Shown here one piece after another: positions 15,787 through 20,813 of a DNA stretch of 20,813 nucleotides; the first letter of the stretch is position 1; every line of letters starts with the position of its first letter. A model generated the notes under the pieces. The model saw only the letters and a list, made by a program, of their open reading frames with translations. It was not told where the DNA came from and did no database searches. The position numbers and the translations under genes are program-made. The DNA comes from a virus, in IMG/VR virus record IMGVR_UViG_3300005830_000044, positions 1 through 20,813 of that record; one strand, 5' to 3'.

Positions 15787-17516
15787 CAGGCTATCCCCAC
15801 TGCCTTGGCTGCGGCACCGAGCGCAGTCTCCGTACCGTCGGGAGTCTGCATCGGAGCCGTCGCGAGATCCTTCACCGTCTTGCCGAGCGCGGGCGCAACC
15901 GCAGCCGCAGCCATCGCGTTCTGCTGCTTGTTACGGGCCTCGCGCTCCGCATCGACTTCTTCCTCGGTGCGTACGATCTTGGGCGGGGTGCCGAGCCTCT
16001 CCGCTACGTCGTCGATGACCTCGTCGGGGTTGATCTTGTCGAGCACCGCGGGCCACGCCTGCGCCATGCCGAGCGCCATCGTCACGAGCCGGTCCACCGC
16101 ACTCACACCCACGGCCCGCTGTGCCTGATGAAGAATCGAGATGTACTCGATCCGCAGCCGCCCGACGTTCTGCAGCTCAGGAGGCGGAGGCGGGATCAAG
16201 TTGCGCGCCTGCATCACGGCGAACGTGTTCTTCACGAGCGGGTCGAGCAGATCGTCGTTGATCGACTCCAGCACCGGGCCGAGCTGCAACAGCTTCTCTT
16301 CCTTGCGCTCTGCGATCTCGAACGCCGTGATCTGCGCGCGATCGATCTGCGTGAGCATGAGGAACAAGTCCTCGAACACACCCTTGCGAATACGCTGGCG
16401 CGTCAGCTCCATGTCTTCACGCAGATCTCCGAGCGGCAGCTTGACCTCGTACAACGAACGGATGCCCTCAGTCGATCCGAGCGGCACCGCGTTGTGCCCG
16501 CCCGGCAGCGTGTCGAGCGAGTCGATGGGCGGGCCCTGCGTCGGCGGGTCCACGATCTTGTCGATGCCCTTCAGCTTCTGTAGTTGCTGCGCTTGGAGCT
16601 GCTTCACATCGGGGAGGATCTCGCCGCCGAGCGAGTACCCGTAAGGCGACTCGATCGCAGCCTCCCAGCGCGGCGTGAGCAGCGGGAAGCGATCGAACCC
16701 GCTCTCGCGCAGGTACTGATCAACCTCACCGTTGTCTCGCTCGTACCAGCACGACTTCCATCGCTTGTACTTGCCAAGCGCGCTGCCGGGGAAGCGATCC
16801 GCTTCATCGCGCGGCTCGATGACGTGAACGACGTCGTAGTACTGGTAGAGGATGCCCTGCTGCCAGTTCTGCTGGATCAGCCGCGAGCAGTTCTCGATGC
16901 CGAACTTCTCGACGATCTGACGCACCGTCATCGGGATGTCGCGGTAGCACGTGTCGATGCGCCCATCGACGCCGAGCGCGAGCCTGAACGCGCCGATCGG
17001 GAACTCCTCGAAGCGCAGCACCTTCTCAGGATCTTCGAGCTGCGCCACGACCGCAGGACCGAACACCGCGAGCGACTCGTACACGCTCGGCAGGATCTTG
17101 TAGAGGTTGGTGTTCGAGAACAGCCACTCCATGTTGCGCTGCACTGTGTACAGCCACTGGCGCACGGGGCCGTAATCATTCAGGTCCGGATCGGGCGCAG
17201 AGAGCCTGAACCACGGACGAGCAGGCGACGTGATCCCGCTCATCATGCCCGATCGCAGCGTGCGAATGGCCTGCGTCGCGGTCGAGTCGAGGATGCGGTC
17301 AGAGCGAATGCGTCCGTCGTTGGCACGAGTGTCATCACGGAAGCGCGACTTGTTGGGGAGCAGGAAGTCGCTGAGATCACGCCACCGATCCTGGTAGCCC
17401 GAGCGCAGCAGCTCAGATCGGAGCGCCTCGTCACGCAGCCTCAGCCCGCGCACGCCGCGGACGTGAGGCAGCATCGGCACGTTCGATCGTGTCCCGATGT
17501 ATGAGACCGAAGCCAC
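15786..17516 (-). CDS. Portal (head-to-tail connector) protein
   Basis: The 576-residue product has the podovirus portal signature: a YQDRWRDLSDFLLPNKSRFR segment, then RILDSTATQAIRTLRSGMMS and GITSPARPWFRL, then ESPYGYSLGGEILPDVKQLQ, and the C-terminal VKNTFAVMQARNLIPPPPPE. It forms the twelve-part ring through which DNA enters and leaves. Size is close to T7 gp8 (536) and relatives of the Head-tail_con family. The start is GTG at 17516, four bases after the preceding stop and without a clear ribosome site, so coupled translation is likely; an internal ATG at 17474 has no better site. Confidence 0.94.
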   Translation of the reverse strand: MASVSYIGTRSNVPMLPHVRGVRGLRLRDEALRSELLRSGYQDRWRDLSDFLLPNKSRFRDDTRANDGRIRSDRILDSTATQAIRTLRSGMMSGITSPARPWFRLSAPDPDLNDYGPVRQWLYTVQRNMEWLFSNTNLYKILPSVYESLAVFGPAVVAQLEDPEKVLRFEEFPIGAFRLALGVDGRIDTCYRDIPMTVRQIVEKFGIENCSRLIQQNWQQGILYQYYDVVHVIEPRDEADRFPGSALGKYKRWKSCWYERDNGEVDQYLRESGFDRFPLLTPRWEAAIESPYGYSLGGEILPDVKQLQAQQLQKLKGIDKIVDPPTQGPPIDSLDTLPGGHNAVPLGSTEGIRSLYEVKLPLGDLREDMELTRQRIRKGVFEDLFLMLTQIDRAQITAFEIAERKEEKLLQLGPVLESINDDLLDPLVKNTFAVMQARNLIPPPPPELQNVGRLRIEYISILHQAQRAVGVSAVDRLVTMALGMAQAWPAVLDKINPDEVIDDVAERLGTPPKIVRTEEEVDAEREARNKQQNAMAAAAVAPALGKTVKDLATAPMQTPDGTETALGAAAKAVGIA

Positions 17517-17519
17517 GAG

Positions 17520-17711
17520 CTACGTACCCAACAGAGTCTTGGGGTTGCCCGGGGCTTCGGTCAGCAGGCCGTACGCGCCCGTCGTCTGCGTACTCAAGAT
17601 CCCTTGCTTGGCCTGCAGCTCGGCAGTCTGGTTCCTGCGCGAGGAGAGACTCGCCTCACTCGGAGGCGCGGGGGCAGGCGGAGGCTTCTTCACGCTGGAG
17701 CTGAAGCACAT
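17520..17711 (-). CDS. Small Pro-rich protein upstream of portal
   Basis: The 63-residue product starts MCFSSSVKKPPPAPAPPSEA and ends GAYGLLTEAPGNPKTLLGT. Very short proteins with an MCF start, a proline run and a KTLLG ending are common immediately before portal genes in podoviruses; their function is not known to me. It has no good ribosome site. It lies in the 36-base-spaced gap after the large terminase and ends just before the portal GTG. Conserved ending and position support a real gene. Confidence 0.7.
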   Translation of the reverse strand: MCFSSSVKKPPPAPAPPSEASLSSRRNQTAELQAKQGILSTQTTGAYGLLTEAPGNPKTLLGT

Positions 17712-17747
17712 GAGCGCGCAAGCTAGCGAGAGCCGTGATTCGAGGTG

Positions 17748-19322
17748 TTACCGAGAGTGCTTGAACGGGTCGTAGTCGCGTCGTGTGTGGACCTGCTGCG
17801 CGGGCCCGAGCTGGCTCGCGAGGGCGTGAGGCACGGAGAACGTGAGCGCCGCTGCGTCGCCGAGATCGGGGCTCAGACCGAGCCGCGCCTTGATGTGCTC
17901 CTTCGATTCGAGCAGCAGCCGTGTGCCCACGAACTTCGTGCCTTCGTCCCACCGAGGCGCAGTCAGCTCACTGTGCAGGATGTCGTCATCGGGAATCGAC
18001 ACAGGCACCGCCTTGTCGTCTATCCACTGCCGCATGTGATCCCACATCTCCGCGCGCCGGTTCGCGTAGCGATCGGGCTCGTACGCCTGCGCTCCGAAGT
18101 TCACGGCATGAACGATCTTGTCGTAGCCGTTGGCCTTGAGTATGTCGTACACGCCAGCTCCGACGCCCGTGACATCGATCGGCATCGCCTTGGGCTGGAA
18201 CTGCTTGATCACCATCGCGAGGCGCGAGGCGATGGCGTTGAGGTCGTTCATGTCCCACCGCTCGCAGATGATCTTCCCTAACACACGACCTTGCCGAGAG
18301 ATCACGCCCGTACGATCTCCACCACCGCGCGCGGGATCGACACCGATGACGATCGGTCCGTAGGGCTCCGTGAGCGTGCGTCGCGCCTCGACCACGCGCT
18401 GATTCGAGATGAACGAGCCCTCGCCTCCAGACTGAAAAGCTTCCATCACGTTCCCCGGATGCTCTTGAAGGAATCTCCACGACGGACCCGACTCGGGATC
18501 CTCGCCTGTCTGCGCACAGCGATCGGCGTTCTTGGTGTACGCCCAGTAGAGCTGCTCGATGTCCACCTCGTGCTGCTGCTGATACGCGAGCCACGCCGCG
18601 CTCGGCTTCCAGTCATTAGGGGGATCGCGTCGATTCGAATGCTTCATCTTCCACGAGAGGAACGTGCAGCGCCACGTACCCACGCCCCTAATAGCTGCCA
18701 TCGTCGTCGCCCAGAACGGACCACCGACACCGTTCGCACTCGACTCAAGGATGAGCATCGAGCCCGTGCTCGGCACGGCGTTGCCCGCACCATCGAAGTG
18801 GTCTTGGGCATTAGGCCAGAACGCGACCTCGGAACCGTGAAAGAGCTGGAACGTGAACGAGCGGCCCACGCTGCGCGCACCGGCCGTACCCACGACGTAG
18901 CCCGAGTCCATTTTCGGGAAGCGCAGCTCGTTCGCGTTGTCCTTGCCGACAGTGGGCGCAACGAGCTTCGGCAGGTTGTCGTAGTACCGCTCGACCATGC
19001 CGAAGAGATTCGACGTTGCCTTGGCCTCGTGGGTGAGGATGAACGCCAGCCAACCGAAGTGGTGAATCACGCGCCACAAGAAGTAGGCCGTGATCAGCGT
19101 CGAGGTGCCGAGCTGTCGCGCCTTCGGTACGACGAGACGCACGAAGCCACGAGAAAGCCACTGCTCCTCGATCTCTTCGTACAGCGCCTGCTGCGCCTCG
19201 TTGAGGATCAACGGTACGACGTCGCCCGACTCACTGCGGATACGCAGACACTTACGCGCGAAGTACGGGAAGTCGTCCCGCAGACGCCTCCGAATACGGC
19301 GCTCGTCGAAGGACAGCTCCAT
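17748..19322 (-). CDS. Large terminase subunit (packaging ATPase and nuclease)
   Basis: The 524-residue product contains the ATPase centre (Walker A-like VPKARQLGTST, residues 65-75; Walker B MLILE, 189-193) and a C-terminal RuvC-like nuclease with VIGVDPARGGGDRTG (Asp329), PIDVTGVGAGVYD (Asp383) and DLGDAA (Asp487/Asp490). It cuts concatemeric DNA and drives it into the procapsid through the portal. The Walker A lacks the classical GKT form but matches the K-x-R-Q-x-G-x-S/T variant common in terminases. ATG at 19322 overlaps the upstream stop as TGATG. The motifs are complete, so an active enzyme is expected. Confidence 0.96.
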   Translation of the reverse strand: MELSFDERRIRRRLRDDFPYFARKCLRIRSESGDVVPLILNEAQQALYEEIEEQWLSRGFVRLVVPKARQLGTSTLITAYFLWRVIHHFGWLAFILTHEAKATSNLFGMVERYYDNLPKLVAPTVGKDNANELRFPKMDSGYVVGTAGARSVGRSFTFQLFHGSEVAFWPNAQDHFDGAGNAVPSTGSMLILESSANGVGGPFWATTMAAIRGVGTWRCTFLSWKMKHSNRRDPPNDWKPSAAWLAYQQQHEVDIEQLYWAYTKNADRCAQTGEDPESGPSWRFLQEHPGNVMEAFQSGGEGSFISNQRVVEARRTLTEPYGPIVIGVDPARGGGDRTGVISRQGRVLGKIICERWDMNDLNAIASRLAMVIKQFQPKAMPIDVTGVGAGVYDILKANGYDKIVHAVNFGAQAYEPDRYANRRAEMWDHMRQWIDDKAVPVSIPDDDILHSELTAPRWDEGTKFVGTRLLLESKEHIKARLGLSPDLGDAAALTFSVPHALASQLGPAQQVHTRRDYDPFKHSR

Positions 19323-19561
19323 CAGTGCGTGGGCGGCTTGGGCAACCCCACGAGCGTGGGCTTGTGGATGAGCGTCTTGCGCTGCGAACGCAAGTAGTCC
19401 GACACACCCGACAGCGCGTTGGCAAGCATCTCACGCGCGGTGTCGTCGGCCGCCCAGTTCTCGATCTTCGCCTGGATGCGCCCATCCGGCTGCACGAGCA
19501 TGAGCACGTTGAGACTCGATACGCAGACCGGTCCCCGAGCCCCGTCCTTCTCGTCATCCAT
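19322..19561 (-). CDS. Unknown small protein between terminase genes
   Basis: From ATG at 19561 the product is 79 residues, beginning MDDEKDGARGPVCVSSLNVL with a central ARIEN-like stretch (GRIQAKIENWAADDTAREML) and a basic, proline-containing end. An ATG five codons earlier is possible, but GAGGAGAAG sits just before 19561. It overlaps the small-terminase gene by 8 bases and the large-terminase gene by one. I do not recognise it; its place suggests a packaging accessory. Confidence 0.65.
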   Translation of the reverse strand: MDDEKDGARGPVCVSSLNVLMLVQPDGRIQAKIENWAADDTAREMLANALSGVSDYLRSQRKTLIHKPTLVGLPKPPTH

Positions 19562-19820
19562 CCGACTTCTCCTCATCGTCGAGCATCTTGAGCGCCTGCT
19601 CGTGGGTGATCGTCACGTCCGCCGTGTGGTGCTGCGGAATGATCCGATTAAATGCGCCCATGAAGGTCTTCGAGTCCCGCTTCCCCAACGCCACGAGGTA
19701 GTCCTCGCCACCTAATCGATCGAACGCGTTACGCACAGCCTCGCGCACGTCGGCCGTGAACTTGTTGGGCGTACCCTTCTTACGGCCGCCGTACTTCGGA
19801 CTACCCTTGGGTCTGCTCAC
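19554..19820 (-). CDS. Putative small terminase subunit
   Basis: The 88-residue product begins SRPKGSPKYGGRKKGTPNKF, a basic start seen in many small phage proteins next to large terminases, followed by helices (VREAVRNAFDRLGGEDYLVA, then SKTFMGAFNRIIPQHHT). Its size equals T7 gp18 (about 89). Small terminases bind the packaging site and regulate the large subunit. The start is GTG at 19820 with GAGGTAG upstream. The neighbouring winged-helix protein (19846-20199) is the alternative candidate for this role. Confidence 0.6.
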   Translation of the reverse strand: MSRPKGSPKYGGRKKGTPNKFTADVREAVRNAFDRLGGEDYLVALGKRDSKTFMGAFNRIIPQHHTADVTITHEQALKMLDDEEKSDG

Positions 19821-19845
19821 GGAACTACCTCAAACTAAAATTCGT

Positions 19846-20199
19846 TCAGTCGAACAACGTAACAGGCTGCTCGAAGAGTCTCACCCCGAGCCTACGCTCG
19901 ACCGCGAACTGCGCCTCCATCCCGTCGGAGTACTTGACCTTTCGCTTGCCGGTCAACGACTTAGAGGCGACACGAGCGATCCGCCGCGCACGCTCCAGCT
20001 TGGGCATCTCCACCGCCCAGAGCCCCGCAACACGGCGGCGCAACAAACCTTCATCGATGAGCGGCTGAGTCCACCGATGAATGTGAAGCGGGCAGTACCC
20101 GATCTTCTTCGCGACTGCGTACCCCGACACCGGGGCGAGTACCTCTACCTCGTTGAGTACACGAATGAAGAACTCCACTCGCCGCTCGATCTGTGTCAC
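19846..20199 (-). CDS. Winged-helix DNA-binding protein
   Basis: From GTG at 20199 the product is 117 residues. Residues about 25-62, with YAVAKKIGYCPLHIHRWTQP then LIDEGLLRRRVAGLWAVE, read as a winged helix-turn-helix with a C-terminal wing strand; the rest is basic (KSLTGKRKVKYSDG). An open frame extends to a GTG at 20328 but passes through inverted repeats and lacks a ribosome site, whereas GGAGGT lies four bases before 20199. As first gene of the late block it may regulate it, possibly by binding the repeats just upstream, or may be a packaging-site recognition protein. Confidence 0.68.
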   Translation of the reverse strand: MTQIERRVEFFIRVLNEVEVLAPVSGYAVAKKIGYCPLHIHRWTQPLIDEGLLRRRVAGLWAVEMPKLERARRIARVASKSLTGKRKVKYSDGMEAQFAVERRLGVRLFEQPVTLFD

Positions 20200-20212
20200 A
20201 CGACCTCCGAAG

Positions 20213-20262
20213 GCCCGGGCCGGTGAGGGGTCGGCACCGGAGGAGATGCCGCCGGCCCGGGC
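20213..20262 (-). promoter_or_regulatory. GC-rich inverted repeat in the leader of the winged-helix gene
   Basis: GCCCGGGCCGG (20213-20223) and CCGGCCCGGGC (20252-20262) are perfect 11-base arms with a 28-base spacer. In minus-strand RNA they would form a very stable stem ending five bases before the GGAGGT ribosome site. No U run follows on either strand, so a terminator is unlikely; an operator or a leader structure is more likely. Confidence 0.55.
20220..20240. repeat. Inverted repeat CCGGTG/CACCGG, copy 1
   Basis: CCGGTG and CACCGG flank nine bases (aggggtcgg). The same arms recur at 20309-20331, so this is a repeated element and a candidate protein-binding site. Confidence 0.55.
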
Positions 20263-20308
20263 AAGCAAGGGAGGTCTACTCAATCGAAGGGGTGGGTGCA
20301 ACGAGGGG

Positions 20309-20331
20309 CCGGTGAGGGTGTACGACACCGG
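20309..20331. repeat. Inverted repeat CCGGTG/CACCGG, copy 2
   Basis: CCGGTG and CACCGG flank eleven bases (agggtgtacga), with an inner GTGT-ACG-ACAC. The left half, gggccggtgaggg, matches copy 1 exactly; centre-to-centre distance is 90 bases. Confidence 0.55.
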
Positions 20332-20368
20332 CGCATAAGAACCGGAGGGAGGCCTTATGATCTATTGA

Positions 20369-20394
20369 TTACTTACTTTACTTACTTACTTAAG
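20369..20394. repeat. AT-rich TTAC tandem repeat
   Basis: Five TTAC units, the third offset by one T, end in TTAAG and are followed by a purine run (aagaaaaagaaaagagga). The tract is strikingly AT-rich in a GC-rich genome and sits centrally in the gene-free 20200-20560 region. It could be a promoter region for the late block, or a DNA-unwinding element of an origin. No convincing minus-strand promoter could be fixed. Confidence 0.5.
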
Positions 20395-20472
20395 AAAAAG
20401 AAAAGAGGATACGGAGTATCCACGGCGACCGGCGTAAAGCATTCTTCATGGCGTCATCATGCTCCCAAAAGG

Positions 20473-20500
20473 TTTTGCCGCGGCGCGGGGGAAGGCAAAA
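20473..20500. promoter_or_regulatory. Inverted repeat TTTTGCC/GGCAAAA, possible operator
   Basis: Perfect seven-base arms at 20473-20479 and 20494-20500 with a GC-rich 14-base spacer; a smaller pair CAAAA-GG-TTTTG overlaps the left arm. It lies immediately before the candidate promoter of the ribbon-helix-helix gene. Confidence 0.4.
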
Positions 20501-20504
20501 GGAA

Positions 20505-20532
20505 TTGCGCGTCGTTTTGGGTCTGGTAGGGT
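20505..20532 (+). promoter_or_regulatory. Candidate promoter of the rightward genes
   Basis: TTGCGC (20505-20510) and TAGGGT (20527-20532) are separated by 16 bases, an acceptable though weak match to a sigma70-type promoter of the TANNNT class seen in GC-rich bacteria. Transcription would start about 20 bases before the GTG at 20561. Confidence 0.4.
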
Positions 20533-20533
20533 G

Positions 20534-20554
20534 CCTCCCCTAACGCAAAGGAGG
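20534..20554 (+). promoter_or_regulatory. Ribosome site with complementary leader sequence
   Basis: The strong site AAAGGAGGG (20548 onwards) lies six bases before the GTG at 20561. CCTCC at 20534-20538 can pair with GGAGG at 20550-20554 and could mask the site. Confidence 0.45.
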
Positions 20555-20560
20555 GTTCTC

Positions 20561-20755
20561 GTGCGCGTAATCAGTCTCAGTAAATTGATGGTCCCCGACG
20601 ATCTCTGGCCCCGCGTCAAATCGTCTGCGGCGCTTGAGGGTTTGACGCTCTCTCAGTTCGTGGCGCAGGCCCTGTTGTTCCACGTAGAGCACCAAGAGAA
20701 TGCGCGTCGCGTGAAGTGGATCAAGGAGTCCGCGCCGAAGAAGCGCACCCGATGA
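20561..20755 (+). CDS. Small ribbon-helix-helix type protein
   Basis: From GTG at 20561 the product is 64 residues: a short strand (RVISLSKLMVPDDLWPRVKS), a helix, a turn EGLTLSQFVAQALLFHVE, and a basic tail ending KKRTR. Strand-helix-helix order with L-S-x-F-V at the second helix is typical of CopG/Arc-type DNA-binding proteins, which are often autoregulators. The start is chosen for its excellent ribosome site; an ATG at 20459 would read through the promoter and repeat region. It is divergent from the virion genes and coupled to the next gene by an ATGA overlap, so it may be a regulator or an antitoxin-like partner. Confidence 0.68.
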   Translation: MRVISLSKLMVPDDLWPRVKSSAALEGLTLSQFVAQALLFHVEHQENARRVKWIKESAPKKRTR

Positions 20756-20813
20756 GCCGCGACGCGCTCGGCTCCCGCGCGAAGAAGTACAGGTTAGACC
20801 GAGCGGACATCAA
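20752..20813 (+). CDS. Start of a second rightward gene, cut by window edge
   Basis: ATG at 20752 overlaps the preceding TGA (ATGA) and opens a frame to the end of the window, reading MSRDALGSRAKKYRLDRADI. Only 20 codons are visible, basic and without a recognisable motif. The overlap suggests translation coupled to the ribbon-helix-helix gene. Confidence 0.5.
   Translation, partial: MSRDALGSRAKKYRLDRADI

Noticed and set aside
20200-20328. Longer form of the winged-helix gene from GTG at 20328
   Set aside because: It has no ribosome site and reads through inverted repeats; GTG at 20199 follows GGAGGT.
20345-20368. Ribosome site GGAGGGAGG followed by ATG and two more codons, then TGA
   Set aside because: A three-codon leader is possible, but purine-rich strings are common here and no following gene is set to be controlled by it.
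20369-20394. TTAC repeats as a CRISPR array
   Set aside because: Units are four bases and contiguous, without spacers.
1-20813. tRNA genes, insertion sequences, integrase or attachment sites
   Set aside because: None were recognised on either strand; the only interval over 300 bases without a gene is 20200-20560, described above.

Overview
The window is part of a tailed double-stranded DNA phage (or an integrated copy of one) with a short tail of the podovirus type and a GC-rich genome. Nearly all of it is one block of virion genes on the minus strand, reading from about 20200 leftwards past base 1. Genes are packed with overlapping stops and starts (ATGA, TGATG, TAATG). The host cannot be named from the sequence; GC-rich third codon positions only suggest a GC-rich bacterium.

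From right to left the minus-strand order is: winged-helix protein, small terminase candidate, a small unknown, large terminase, a 63-residue protein, portal, a 123-residue unknown, a Bbp19-like protein, scaffold, major capsid protein, Bbp16-like capsid cement protein, a 104-residue unknown, an intrinsic terminator, tail adaptor (T7 gp11-like), tail nozzle (T7 gp12-like), gp13-like GNAT protein, gp14-like and gp15-like internal virion proteins, and finally a giant protein in the position of T7 gp16. The head genes look like those of Bordetella phage BPP-1, while the tail and ejection genes follow T7 order. No tail fibre or lysis gene is seen; they may lie to the left.

The largest gene fills bases 1-5860 and runs off the left edge: at least 1953 codons without a stop. 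It is a phage 'polyvalent' protein joining a gp16-like N-terminal part to a DUF7178-like domain, a GNAT-like domain, an ADP-ribosyltransferase domain and a zincin metallopeptidase motif (HEFGH). Its position after gp14- and gp15-like genes suggests that it is packaged and injected with the DNA, delivering several effector domains to the host at once. About 400 bases in its middle (1988-2392) carry the coding signal in another frame, bounded by G/C homopolymers. A lower-GC insert interrupts the ADP-ribosyltransferase region.

At the right, bases 20200-20560 form a divergent control region with two copies of a CCGGTG/CACCGG inverted repeat, an 11-base GC-rich inverted repeat, an AT-rich TTAC repeat tract and a candidate promoter. 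A small ribbon-helix-helix protein and the start of a coupled second gene are read rightwards from it, probably the regulatory or early side of the genome.
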